Notes: generated from the sequence alone by a model not told the origin. A stretch of DNA of 64,000 bases from Hyphomicrobiales bacterium (GCA_900466475.1 UBMI01000032.1:62001-126000); one strand, 5' to 3'. Positions 46,120-54,294 are shown, counted from the stretch's first letter. Numbers and translations are program-made.

Positions 46120-47079
46120 TTATTCGAGCAGGATCAGAATTTTGCTGGCGGACGTATTGAGGATGGAGATCGCTTCAACTGCCATCTGCTTCTGAGTTTC
46201 AATCGCCTTCTGGCGGGTCGAAGCCTCGTCCATATCGGTGTCGACGAGGGCACCGACACTCTTGTCGATAGCGTCGGACAGGTCGGCGGTGTAGTCGATC
46301 TGGTCGTCGATGCGGGCCTTCATGATACCAATCCCTGCCGCCGAATTCGTGAGCTGCTTGAGCATGGAGTCCGTAGCCGTCAGCATATCCATGAGCTGCG
46401 AGTCGGTGGTCGACTTGCTGATCGAGATTGCCGTGCCCGTCGCCGGCGTCCCGGAGTTCGCATTCAGGAGATAGTAGTTGCGCACCGGCGTGCCATCGAC
46501 ATTGCCGTTGACATCCTTGGTAAACAGGCCGCCACTGGCATTAGTCTTGTCGATCAGGATGGTCTGGGATGACGGAAAGTCGACGGTCTGGGCCTGATAC
46601 TCGCCGGTCGGGGCGCGTACGAAGCTGCCGATGATCTTCCATTGCGGGGGCGCCGCAGGCTCGCCGTTCAAAAGCCAGTTTTCGCCGGCGAAGGCCGTTC
46701 CCTCCACCATCGTCTGAAGCTGGTTCTTGTATTCCGTGATTTCCGCATTGATCTTGTCCTTGTCGGCGCCTGGCTCACGCGCGGCAACCAGCTTGGCTCT
46801 GAGATCGCCGAGAAGATCGATGGCGGAGTTCATCGCCGTATAGGTCGAATCGACCTTCGCCGCGCCGAGGCCGAGCGCATCGCCGATGGTACCGAGATTG
46901 GTGCTGTCGCCGCGCATGACGCTCGCGATCGACCAATAGGTCGCATCGTCGGACGCGGTCGCGACCCGTTTTGCCGTGGAAATCTGCTGCTGTACGTCGC
47001 TTGATTCTTTATTGATGCTGCGCAGCACTGCAAGCGCACTCACCGCGGCCGCGTTGGTAATCTTGACGGTCATCGACAT
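46120..47079 (-). CDS. Divergent flagellin (FlaD type)
   Basis: A 319-residue flagellin. The N-terminal helix (AAAVSALAVLRSINKESSDV, then TAKRVATASDDATYWSIASV) and the C-terminal helix (RQKAIETQKQMAVEAISILN) fit the family, but the sequence differs strongly from the other three here, and it ends in ILILLE instead of LFR. The N-terminal MSMTVKITN also differs; ATG 47073 is an alternative start. No clear terminator lies between it and the FliH-like gene. A reduced form of the shared flagellin leader boxes occurs at 47094-47141. It may be a minor filament component, named flaD in some rhizobia. Confidence 0.85.
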   Translation of the reverse strand: MSMTVKITNAAAVSALAVLRSINKESSDVQQQISTAKRVATASDDATYWSIASVMRGDSTNLGTIGDALGLGAAKVDSTYTAMNSAIDLLGDLRAKLVAAREPGADKDKINAEITEYKNQLQTMVEGTAFAGENWLLNGEPAAPPQWKIIGSFVRAPTGEYQAQTVDFPSSQTILIDKTNASGGLFTKDVNGNVDGTPVRNYYLLNANSGTPATGTAISISKSTTDSQLMDMLTATDSMLKQLTNSAAGIGIMKARIDDQIDYTADLSDAIDKSVGALVDTDMDEASTRQKAIETQKQMAVEAISILNTSASKILILLE

Positions 47080-47093
47080 GGTCTCGGAAAGGT

Positions 47094-47141
47094 GAAGGGA
47101 TCAGGCCGGTTTGCCGGCAGCGACTGAAATGGCATCATGCC
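47094..47141 (-). promoter_or_regulatory. Degenerate flagellin leader boxes of the fourth flagellin
   Basis: GAAGGGATCAGGCCGG (47094-47109) and the TCATGCC end of the other box (47135-47141) occur at about the same distance from the start as in the other flagellin genes, but with several mismatches. Confidence 0.4.
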
Positions 47142-47283
47142 GCCGGCGGGTCCCCCACGCCGGTGTGTCGCAAAACAAATCAACTCCCGGCAACGTTAAC
47201 CTGATATCAACCGCTTCCGCAAGAGCGGAAACGGGAATAAAGCAGCGTCGCCGAAGATCCAACAAGCCATTGAAATAAAACGA

Positions 47284-47308
47284 AAACCGCGCCGTTTTGG
47301 CGCGGTTT
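47284..47308 (-). terminator. Terminator of flagellin gene flaC
   Basis: A perfect 10-base stem AAACCGCGCC with loop GTTTT lies 53 bases beyond the stop. On the minus strand it is followed by TTTTCGTTTTATTT-like sequence. Confidence 0.85.
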
Positions 47309-47361
47309 CCAGGCTGCCGCGAAATGGCGGCACAAGGTTTGGTCCAGCTTCAGCCGCCGCC

Positions 47362-48270
47362 TTAGCTGCGGAAGAGCGTGAGAACGTTCTGAGCGCTGGA
47401 ATTTGCGATCGAAAGTGACTGGATCGCCAGCTGTTGTTGCGTCTGCAGCGCCGTCAGCCTGCTCGATTCCTCTTCCATGTCGGCGTCGACGAGGCGGCCG
47501 ACACCCGAGTCGATCGAGTCGCCGAGGGCCGCGACGAAGTTCTCCTGCAGCTCGATACGGTTGGAGATGGAGCCAAGCTGAGAGGCTGCCTTCGTCATTG
47601 CCTCCAGGCCTGCTTCGATTGCCGTCAGCGCCATGGCGATTTCCGGCTGACCGAAGGAGGTGATGTTCATGGTGTAGATCGAGCCGATCGTACCGTTGGA
47701 GGTACCGATAATGCCGGTGCTCGAGTCGATTGTGCCCGTCGTGGTCATGCCGAACAGGACGTTGCCGTTGGAAGACGAGTCCAGGACATAATCGGTCGTC
47801 TTGACCGAGACATTGCCGTTGCCGTCGCGGACGAAGGTGGAAACGACGCTTTTGGTCGTGTTGCCGGCAACCCAGTTTTCACCGGAGAAGGAAGCCGACT
47901 GGGAGATGCTCATGAGCTGAGCCTGGAGCTGGCTGATTTCTTCCTGGATCTTGGTCTTGTCGACACCCTTTTCAGTTGCCGCGACGATCTTGGACTTGAT
48001 TTCGCTGACGACGTCGATGGCGTTGTCCATGGCCGTGTAGGCCGTGTCGACCTTTGCAGCGCCGAGACCGAGAGCGTCGGAGACTGCGGAAAGAGCCTTG
48101 TTGTCCGAACGCATGGTCGTTGCGATGGACCAATAAGCTGCGTTGTCTGCTGCCTTTTCAACGCGATAGCCGGAAGATACGCGATTTTGAGTATCCTGAA
48201 GATTATTGCTGATGCCGCGGAGTGTCTGGAGAGCGGCCATGGCCGCGACGTTGGTCAAAATGCTGGTCAT
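47362..48270 (-). CDS. flaC: Flagellin FlaC
   Basis: A 302-residue flagellin with the conserved N-terminal coiled-coil helix (NAAMAALQTLRGISN-like; VEKAADNAAYWSIATTMRSD) and the C-terminal helix (RLTALQTQQQLAIQSLSIAN). The central domain is short, as is typical for rhizobial complex filaments built of several flagellins. It shares its framework with FlaA and FlaB but differs at many positions in the middle (STGIIGTSNGTIGSIYTMNI). It has its own leader with both conserved boxes, an AAGGGG site in a small hairpin, and its own terminator, so it is probably monocistronic. The symbol follows common rhizobial order and is tentative. Confidence 0.93.
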   Translation of the reverse strand: MTSILTNVAAMAALQTLRGISNNLQDTQNRVSSGYRVEKAADNAAYWSIATTMRSDNKALSAVSDALGLGAAKVDTAYTAMDNAIDVVSEIKSKIVAATEKGVDKTKIQEEISQLQAQLMSISQSASFSGENWVAGNTTKSVVSTFVRDGNGNVSVKTTDYVLDSSSNGNVLFGMTTTGTIDSSTGIIGTSNGTIGSIYTMNITSFGQPEIAMALTAIEAGLEAMTKAASQLGSISNRIELQENFVAALGDSIDSGVGRLVDADMEEESSRLTALQTQQQLAIQSLSIANSSAQNVLTLFRS

Positions 48271-48278
48271 GAAATGAT

Positions 48279-48353
48279 TGCCCCTTGTTGGCAGACATTA
48301 ATAAAAGGGACATTCGGGAATAGCGCCCGGGAACGACGATCAGCCTTCATGCC
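48279..48353 (-). promoter_or_regulatory. Flagellin leader of flaC: two boxes and a hairpin around the ribosome binding site
   Basis: The plus strand shows GGGACATTCGGGA (48308-48320) and CGATCAGCCTTCATGCC (48337-48353), which are shared with flaA and flaB at equal distances. At 48279-48293 the reverse-complement hairpin TGCC...GGCA has the AAGGGG ribosome binding site in its loop. Confidence 0.6.
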
Positions 48354-48447
48354 TGTTAACCCGTTCTTAAATTTGGTTAACTCGTCGTCTCGTTGAGACG
48401 CAGAAAATAGCAATATGGTTAATCAATCGTTAACGGAAATTAAAAAA

Positions 48448-48472
48448 AGCCGCGCTCCATCGAAGCGCGGCT
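48448..48472 (-). terminator. Terminator of flagellin gene flaB
   Basis: A perfect 9-base stem AGCCGCGCT with a 7-base loop, followed on the minus strand by a run of seven T. A second GC-rich hairpin (ACCCGCCGG stem, 48486-48507) stands just before it, nearer the stop codon. Confidence 0.93.
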
Positions 48473-48524
48473 CGATTTCGATAGGACCCGCCGGTTACCC
48501 GGCGGGTTATATTTCGAGATCCTA

Positions 48525-49433
48525 TTAGCCGCGGAAGAGCGACAGGATGTTCTGCGAAGAAGAGTTGGCGATCGAGAGAGACTGGATCGCGAGCTGCTGC
48601 TGCGTCTGGAGAGCAGAGAGCTTGGAGGACTCTTCTTCCATGTTGGCGTCGACGAGGCGGCCAACACCGGAGTCGATCGAGTCGGAGAGCGAGTTGACGA
48701 AATCGTCCTGCATGGTGATGCGGGTGGAGATCGAACCGAGCTTTGCACCGGCAGAGGTCATGGCCTTCAGAGCGTTTTCAACGGTCGTCAGAGCCGTGCC
48801 GAGGTCGCCGAGGGTCATGCTGGTGATGTCGAGGCCGTAGACCGAGCCGGTCGGGCCGTAGGACGAGCCGAGGATACCCGTGGAGGTTTCGACCTGACCG
48901 TTGGTCATGCCGAACATGACGTTGCCGACCGAGCTGTTGTCCAGGACGTAATCGGTCATCTTGACGGAGACGCCGTTCGAGCCATCGCGAACGAAGGAAG
49001 AAACAACGCTCTTCGTGCCGTTGGCGCCAGCAACCCAGTTTTCACCGGAGAAGGAAGCCGACTGAGCGATGCTTACCAGCTGGTCCTGCAGCTGGTCGAT
49101 TTCTTCCTGAACCTTCTTCTTGTCGACGCCGTTTTCGGTAGCGGCAACGATCTTGGCCTTGATTTCGCCGACGACGTCGATAGCGCTGTCCATGGCGGTG
49201 TAGGCAGTGTCAACCTTTGCAGCGCCGAGGCCGAGGGCGTCGGAAACAGCCGAGAGAGCCTTGTTGTCCGAACGCATGGTCGTTGCGATCGACCAGTAAG
49301 CAGCGTTGTCGGAAGCCTTGGCGATACGGTAACCAGAGGAAACGTGGTTCTGCGTCGTGTTGAGGCCCTGGTTGATGCCGCGTAGCGTCTGGAGAGCAGC
49401 CATTGCTGCGTTATTGGTGTTGATGCTGGTCAT
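48525..49433 (-). CDS. flaB: Flagellin FlaB
   Basis: A 302-residue flagellin, very close to FlaA (about 20 differing residues by my alignment). It has the N-terminal helix MAALQTLRGINQGLNTTQNH and ASDNAAYWSIATTMRSDNKA, and the C-terminal helix SALQTQQQLAIQSLSIANSS. The centre is short and Ser/Thr/Gly-rich. It has its own leader (both boxes, AAGGGG in a hairpin) and its own tandem-hairpin terminator. The symbol follows the usual rhizobial order from fliP outward and is tentative for the exact letter. Confidence 0.95.
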   Translation of the reverse strand: MTSINTNNAAMAALQTLRGINQGLNTTQNHVSSGYRIAKASDNAAYWSIATTMRSDNKALSAVSDALGLGAAKVDTAYTAMDSAIDVVGEIKAKIVAATENGVDKKKVQEEIDQLQDQLVSIAQSASFSGENWVAGANGTKSVVSSFVRDGSNGVSVKMTDYVLDNSSVGNVMFGMTNGQVETSTGILGSSYGPTGSVYGLDITSMTLGDLGTALTTVENALKAMTSAGAKLGSISTRITMQDDFVNSLSDSIDSGVGRLVDANMEEESSKLSALQTQQQLAIQSLSIANSSSQNILSLFRG

Positions 49434-49441
49434 AGTTTTCT

Positions 49442-49512
49442 TGCCCCTTTTGGCAGATTTGAAGAAGGGACATTCCGGATTTGGGCCGGCCCACAGCGAT
49501 CAGCTTCATGCC
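49442..49512 (-). promoter_or_regulatory. Flagellin leader of flaB: two boxes and a hairpin around the ribosome binding site
   Basis: The plus strand shows GGGACATTCCGGA (49468-49480) and CGATCAGCTTCATGCC (49497-49512), about 35-48 and 64-79 bases before the start. The hairpin TGCC-AAAAGG-GGCA (49442-49455) holds the AAGGGG ribosome binding site. Confidence 0.65.
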
Positions 49513-49659
49513 TGTTAACCATTCTCGTCAGGGTTAACTCGCCGTTTCGATGGGCTTAGAAAACACCAAGATGGTTAAAGAAAACTAAATTCAAAAATGG
49601 AATTTCGTAAAAATATCTGATACTTAGAAAGGTTTTCATTAACTGAAAATTAAAACATT

Positions 49660-49683
49660 CGAGGCCGGGGTTACCCGGCCTCG
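49660..49683 (-). terminator. Terminator of flagellin gene flaA
   Basis: A perfect 10-base stem CGAGGCCGGG with loop GTTA lies 30 bases beyond the stop. On the minus strand it is followed by the T-rich AATGTTTTAATTTT. Confidence 0.88.
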
Positions 49684-49712
49684 ACGTTTTTGGCGATGTT
49701 GCTGGACCGCTC

Positions 49713-50618
49713 TTAGCGGAAGAGCGACAGGATGTTCTGCGAAGAAGAGTTGGCGATCGAGAGAGACTGGATCGCGAGCTGCTGCTGCGTCTGGAGAGCA
49801 GAGAGCCTGGAGGACTCTTCTTCCATGTTGGCGTCGACGAGGCGACCGATACCGGAGTCGAGCGACTTGCTGAGCGAGTTGACGAAATCGTCCTGCATGT
49901 TGATGCGGGTGGAGATCGAACCGAGCTTTGCACCGGCAGAGGTCATGGCCTTCAGAGCGTTTTCAACGGTCGTCAGAGCGTTGCCGAGGTCGCCGAGGGT
50001 CATGCTGGTGATGTCGAGGCCGTAGACCGAGCCGGTCGGGCCGTAGGAGGTGCCGAGGATACCCGTGGAGGTTTCGACCTGGCCACCGCTCATGCCGAAC
50101 ATGACGTTGCCGACCGAGCTGCTGTCCAGGACGTAATCGGTCATCTTGACGGAGACGCCGTTCGAGCCATCGCGAACGAAGGAAGAAACAACGCTCTTCG
50201 TGCCGCTGGCGCCAGCAACCCAGTTTTCACCGGAGAAGGAAGCCGACTGAGCGATGCTTACCAGCTGGTCCTGCAGCTGGTCGATTTCTTCCTGAACCTT
50301 CTTCTTGTCGACGCCGTTTTCGGTAGCGGCAACGATCTTGGACTTGATTTCGCCGACGACGTCGATAGCACTGTCCATGGCGGTGTAGGCAGTGTCAACC
50401 TTTGCAGCGCCGAGGCCGAGTGCGTCCGAAACAGCGCCGAGAGCCTTGTTGTCCGAACGCATGGTCGTTGCGATCGACCAGTAAGCAGCGTTGTCGGAAG
50501 CCTTGCCAACGCGGTAACCCGTCGAAACGTGGTTCTGCGTGGTGTTGAGGCCCTGGTTGACGTTACGCAGCGTCTGGAGAGCGGCCTGGGCGGAAGTGTT
50601 CGTGTTAATGCTCGTCAT
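49713..50618 (-). CDS. flaA: Major flagellin FlaA
   Basis: A 301-residue flagellin, nearest to the basal-body genes. The N-terminal helix is AQAALQTLRNVNQGLNTTQN and the C-terminal helix SALQTQQQLAIQSLSIANSS, ending ILSLFR. ATG 50618 is preferred over an upstream in-frame ATG because the AGGGGA site and the conserved MTSINTN start fit. It is preceded by a 402-base divergent region facing the GT41 glycosyltransferase gene. In Sinorhizobium and Rhizobium FlaA is the essential filament subunit, which may also hold here. Confidence 0.95.
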   Translation of the reverse strand: MTSINTNTSAQAALQTLRNVNQGLNTTQNHVSTGYRVGKASDNAAYWSIATTMRSDNKALGAVSDALGLGAAKVDTAYTAMDSAIDVVGEIKSKIVAATENGVDKKKVQEEIDQLQDQLVSIAQSASFSGENWVAGASGTKSVVSSFVRDGSNGVSVKMTDYVLDSSSVGNVMFGMSGGQVETSTGILGTSYGPTGSVYGLDITSMTLGDLGNALTTVENALKAMTSAGAKLGSISTRINMQDDFVNSLSKSLDSGIGRLVDANMEEESSRLSALQTQQQLAIQSLSIANSSSQNILSLFR

Positions 50619-51020
50619 AAGTGTGTCCCCTAGAAAAACTAGATACAAAAAGGAGGACATACCGGACTATAAATACCGGCGATGACGGACCAGCTTCATG
50701 CCACTCGGTGCCTTTATCTCTTGGCCCAAACCCGTCATGTCGAGGGCAATCTCGCAGCCAATACTTGCCAACTTCTTAAAAGCTGAGGGGTCGGCCAAGT
50801 CGCTTCAATTCCATGGTTAATGTTACTTGAATTTGTCTTCCAAGAAGCGTCTTTCCCGGAAAGCGGGTATGCGACTGCACCGGTTTCAAGCAAGCTTCGA
50901 ATGCCAGTATGGCAGAAGCCGGGATAGTATCGTCGGGCAACCTGCTTTTAGCGGGACGGTCCGATTGCGCGCCCGTCGATCACCATTTCATGCCGGAACA
51001 TTTCCTCACGGAGTTAGGTT
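50619..51020. other. 402-base divergent control region between flaA and the GT41 gene
   Basis: No gene with convincing coding signals lies here. The left 80 bases hold the flaA leader; the rest should contain promoters in both directions. The sequence is unusually AT-balanced for this genome. Confidence 0.6.
50630..50702 (-). promoter_or_regulatory. Flagellin leader of flaA
   Basis: The plus strand shows AGGACATACCGGA (50654-50666) and CCAGCTTCATGCC (50690-50702), corresponding to the boxes before flaB and flaC. The small hairpin CTAG-AAAAA-CTAG (50630-50642) adjoins the AGGGG ribosome binding site. Confidence 0.6.
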
Positions 51021-52940
51021 TTGAACAGCAAAGTTTCGTTCTCGGCGGCATCCCGCGACTATCAGGCGGGCCGCTATACACAATCTCTGGCGACGCTCAA
51101 CCAGCTCATCGACACTCAGAAGGACGCCAAGACCTACGCCCTCCTGGCCAAGAACCTGTTGCAACTGGGCTTCAAGTCCGATGCAGCCAAGGCCTATGGC
51201 CTCGCAGCCGACTGCGCCGGGCAAGGCGGGTTCGAATTCCTGAAGACTGCCGCCAAACTCCACCTGGAAGCCGGCAACGACGACGACGCCCTGCTGATCG
51301 CGATGCGCAATCTCGGCAAGGCTCAGGAAGATGCCGAACTCGCATTCATTATCTCGACAATCTATGTACGCCGGCAGCGGCGGGATCTGCTGCGCCCGTT
51401 CAAGAAAATCCTGTCCGAGAGCATGAACCCGGATCATATGCGCCTTGCCGCGCTGCTGCTCAACGACGACCTCATGGACGAGACGAACCAGCAGCTCGCC
51501 CGCAACCTCTTCCGGCGCTTCCCGGGCAACCTCGCCTTCCGTTTTCTGTATCTCGTCTGCGTGCGCGAGTTCAACGAATTCGATGAGGCGAACAAACATC
51601 AGGCGCCTATCGACGCCGCCCTTGCAAAGGGCGACATCGACACGCTGAGGAAGGACAATCCGTTCTATCATCTGCATTGGTGCGGCGACGAGGATTTCAA
51701 TCGCTACGCGACGATCGGCACGCAGCCGCTCGACCCGGTGCGCGTGGATTATCGACGCGGTCTGCCGCATACCTGGTCCGACAAGATCCGCATCGGCTAC
51801 ATGTCCTCGGACTTGTGGGACGGTCACGCGACGATGAAGCTGCTGCAGCGGGTTCTCGAGCTTCATGATCGCAACCGGTTCGAAATCACGCTCTTCGATC
51901 ACACCCAGCCCGAGTTTCTGGAGAAGAACGTCGCCGATCGCAGCCGCTGGGGCAAGATCGTCAACACATACGGCCTGTCGGACGCTGCTGTCCTGAATGC
52001 CGTTCGCGCCGAGAACATCGACATCATGGTCGACCTCAAGGGCCACACCTCGGGAAGCCGCGCATCGTCCTTCAATCAGCCGCTGGCGCCGATCCAGGTC
52101 GCCTGGCTGGGCTTCCCCGGCAGCACGGTCAATATCGACCTCGACTACGTGATTGGCGATCACTCGGTGCTGCCTGACGTCGCCAAGCCTTTCTATCACG
52201 AGAAATTCCTGCGCATGCCGGAAAGCTACCAGCCGAACGATCCGGCAAACCGCCCGCGGCCGCAGCCTGTCACGCGGGCAGAGCTCGGCCTCCCGGAAGA
52301 TGCCTTCATCTTCGCCTCGTTCAACGGCAACCGAAAGATCACCTCCGAGGTCGTCGACAGCTGGTCCAGGATCCTCAAGCGTGCGCCCGACAGCGTGCTC
52401 TGGCTGATGGCAAATACGTCCCGCAACAAGGACAATCTGCTGGCGCGCTTCCAGGCCAATGGTATCTCGGCGAAACGGATCATCTTCTGCCCGCGTGCGC
52501 CCTATGAAGTGCATATCAGCCGTCAGCAGGCGGCCGATCTCGGCATCGATACATTCCCCGTCAATGGTCACACGACCACCTCGGAACAGCTCTGGGGCGG
52601 CCTCCCTGTTTTGACGATGAAGGGCACGAACTTCGCCTCACGCGTCAGCGAAAGCCTGTTGAGGGCAATCGATCTGCCGGAACTCGTCGCCGGCGACCTC
52701 GGTGCCTACGAGGATCTCGCCGTCGAACTCGCGCTCAATCCGGAACGTGTCGCGGGCTACAAGAACCATCTGAAGGACAAGCGCTACATCGCGCCGCTCT
52801 TCGATGCGGAACGTTTCTGCCATCACCTCGAGCGCGGCTACGAGCTGATCATCGAGCGGCGGAAAAACGGCCTCACCCCCGACCACATCGACGTTCCGGC
52901 CCTACCGCCGCGCAACGAGCCTTTCGGCTCGAACGACTGA
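51021..52940 (+). CDS. O-GlcNAc-transferase-like (GT41) glycosyltransferase beside the flagellins
   Basis: A 639-residue cytoplasmic protein. About 170 N-terminal residues form TPR-like helix pairs (YQAGRYTQSLATLNQLIDTQ and on). The rest is a GT41 catalytic region: IRIGYMSSDLWDGHAT, DIMVDLKGHTSGSR, QVAWLGFPGSTVNIDLDY, SFNGNRKIT (K439 aligns with the catalytic Lys of OGT) and DTFPVNGHTTTSEQLWGGLP, then TNFASRVSES. Such enzymes add a sugar from a UDP or similar donor to Ser/Thr of proteins. The start is TTG at 51021 with GGAG 7 bases upstream. Divergent from flaA and convergent with fliP, so flagellin or another flagellar protein is the obvious candidate target. That is inference. Confidence 0.87.
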   Translation: MNSKVSFSAASRDYQAGRYTQSLATLNQLIDTQKDAKTYALLAKNLLQLGFKSDAAKAYGLAADCAGQGGFEFLKTAAKLHLEAGNDDDALLIAMRNLGKAQEDAELAFIISTIYVRRQRRDLLRPFKKILSESMNPDHMRLAALLLNDDLMDETNQQLARNLFRRFPGNLAFRFLYLVCVREFNEFDEANKHQAPIDAALAKGDIDTLRKDNPFYHLHWCGDEDFNRYATIGTQPLDPVRVDYRRGLPHTWSDKIRIGYMSSDLWDGHATMKLLQRVLELHDRNRFEITLFDHTQPEFLEKNVADRSRWGKIVNTYGLSDAAVLNAVRAENIDIMVDLKGHTSGSRASSFNQPLAPIQVAWLGFPGSTVNIDLDYVIGDHSVLPDVAKPFYHEKFLRMPESYQPNDPANRPRPQPVTRAELGLPEDAFIFASFNGNRKITSEVVDSWSRILKRAPDSVLWLMANTSRNKDNLLARFQANGISAKRIIFCPRAPYEVHISRQQAADLGIDTFPVNGHTTTSEQLWGGLPVLTMKGTNFASRVSESLLRAIDLPELVAGDLGAYEDLAVELALNPERVAGYKNHLKDKRYIAPLFDAERFCHHLERGYELIIERRKNGLTPDHIDVPALPPRNEPFGSND

Positions 52941-52954
52941 GGCCATCGTCATTG

Positions 52955-52998
52955 CAAACACGAAGCCCGCCGGAGCGATCCGGCGGGCTTCGTGTTTG
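52955..52998. terminator. Bidirectional terminator between the GT41 gene and fliP
   Basis: A perfect 19-base inverted repeat (CAAACACGAAGCCCGCCGG and complement) with a 6-base loop sits between two convergent genes. It is the longest perfect stem in the window. Confidence 0.85.
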
Positions 52999-53044
52999 TG
53001 AGAAAGGGAATGCGGCAAACTGACGGGGAGCCTGTCCTTGCCCG

Positions 53045-53782
53045 TCAGCTGAAGGAGCGCACCAGACTTCCGACCAGAAGGTTCCAGCCGTCGATCAGCA
53101 CGAAGAAGAGAATCTTGAATGGCAGCGAGATCGAGGTCGGCGGCAGCATCATCATACCCATGGCCATGGTTATCGTCGCAACGATCAGATCGATGACGAG
53201 GAAGGGCAGGACGATGAGGAAGCCGATTTCGAAACCGCGCCGAATCTCCGAGATCATGAAGGCAGGCAGCAGGATGCGGTAGTCGATCGGATCTGTCGTC
53301 TGGATGTTCTGGCCGCGCTCGCGGGCTAGGTCGGCAAACAGCGCGAGATCCTTGTCGCGCGTATTGGCAGACATGAACGTGCGGAACGGTTCGGCGATGC
53401 GCTGAACCGCCGTTGATTCATCGATCTGGTTTGCAAGCAGCGGCTGGACGCCGTCCTGCCAGGCCTTATCGAAGGTCGGCGACATGACGTAGAAGGTCAT
53501 GAACAGCGAGAGCGAGAGAAGGATCATGTTCGACGGGGTCGAAGACAGGCCCATGCCCGTACGCAGGATCGAAAAGGCGATGATGAAGCGCGGGAAGCTC
53601 GTTACCATGATGAGGATGCCCGGCGCGACCGAAAGCACGGTCAGAAGGCCAAATGTCCTGATGATCCAGGCGGCGGCGGAGCCGTCGACCGGGATATTCA
53701 ACAGATCAGTCGGCAGCTGCTGGGCTACCGCCAGTTCCGGCACCGCCATCATGGCGGCAAGGAAAACTATGAGTCGAATCAT
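53045..53782 (-). CDS. fliP: Flagellar export apparatus membrane protein FliP
   Basis: A 245-residue core protein of the type III export gate. A cleavable N-terminal segment (IRLIVFLAAMMAVPELAVAQ) is followed by four membrane helices, with LLTVLSVAPGILIMVTSFPR and IIAFSILRTGMGLSSTPSN, and near the end FLIVLPFLVIDLIVATITMA and MGMMMLPPTSISLPFKILFF, which are family signatures. It is the last gene of the flgB operon, and its start overlaps the fliL stop (ATGA). Confidence 0.96.
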   Translation of the reverse strand: MIRLIVFLAAMMAVPELAVAQQLPTDLLNIPVDGSAAAWIIRTFGLLTVLSVAPGILIMVTSFPRFIIAFSILRTGMGLSSTPSNMILLSLSLFMTFYVMSPTFDKAWQDGVQPLLANQIDESTAVQRIAEPFRTFMSANTRDKDLALFADLARERGQNIQTTDPIDYRILLPAFMISEIRRGFEIGFLIVLPFLVIDLIVATITMAMGMMMLPPTSISLPFKILFFVLIDGWNLLVGSLVRSFS

Positions 53783-54282
53783 TCGATGACAAAGGTCCTG
53801 AACATGACCTTCGATACGCGCCCTTGAGAGCGAAGGTCAACACGTTCCTGGATGTCATCCTTGAGATATTGAAAGCCCCGCGGCCCTTCGATCTGCTGAA
53901 GGGAAATGGTCCTGATATAAGCGAGGATATCCTGGTGAATATCCTCGGCGACCTTGACATCAGGCGGCCCGTTGAACATCAGCGCCACCTCGAGTCGGAT
54001 CCAGTTTTCGGAGGGGTAAGCCAGGTTCGAGGTGACCGGGTCCAGCACGACGATGTTGTTGGCTTCCGTGGCGATTTTCGGAAGGCCGCCCTCGGCCTTC
54101 TTCTTGGCCTCGGCCTCCTTCGCCTGTTCGGCCTCGGTGGCGCTGCGGATGTTCGGCGCTACCATGTTGCCGACCGCCCAGCCGCCGCCGGCGCCGACAA
54201 GCGTCAGCACGGCAATGCCGATGATCGTCATCACCGTGCCCGACTTCTTCTTTTTGCCTTCGTCCGTTTCGTTGTCTGCCAT
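53779..54282 (-). CDS. fliL: Basal-body-associated stator protein FliL
   Basis: A 167-residue inner-membrane protein. A Lys/Asp-rich cytoplasmic N-terminus leads to TM VMTIIGIAVLTLVGAGGGWA (about 17-36), then a charged Ala/Glu/Lys linker and a periplasmic domain from about 80 (LAYPSENWIRLEVALMF) ending FQYLKDDIQERVDL and VMFRTFVIE. FliL supports stator function and high torque. It lies 12 bases after flgH and overlaps fliP. Confidence 0.94.
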   Translation of the reverse strand: MADNETDEGKKKKSGTVMTIIGIAVLTLVGAGGGWAVGNMVAPNIRSATEAEQAKEAEAKKKAEGGLPKIATEANNIVVLDPVTSNLAYPSENWIRLEVALMFNGPPDVKVAEDIHQDILAYIRTISLQQIEGPRGFQYLKDDIQERVDLRSQGRVSKVMFRTFVIE

Positions 54283-54294
54283 TTTGGTTCAGCC

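Larger units (their letters stand above)
48525..50618 (-). repeat. Near-identical direct repeat formed by flaB and flaA
   Basis: Most of the two flagellin coding regions match base for base, with long uninterrupted identical blocks. The offset is close to 1,185 bases. The middle and C-terminal parts are most alike. This suggests recent duplication or gene conversion and makes the pair a likely site for recombination and for misassembly. Confidence 0.85.

Noticed and set aside
48271..49712. Possible CRISPR-like or tandem repeat signal in the flagellin region
   Set aside because: The repetition is explained by homologous flagellin genes and their shared leaders; no short regularly spaced repeats are present.
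50827..51024. 65-codon plus-strand frame in the flaA/GT41 divergent region
   Set aside because: Arg/Ser/Phe-rich, no ribosome binding site, overlaps the start of the GT41 gene in another frame.
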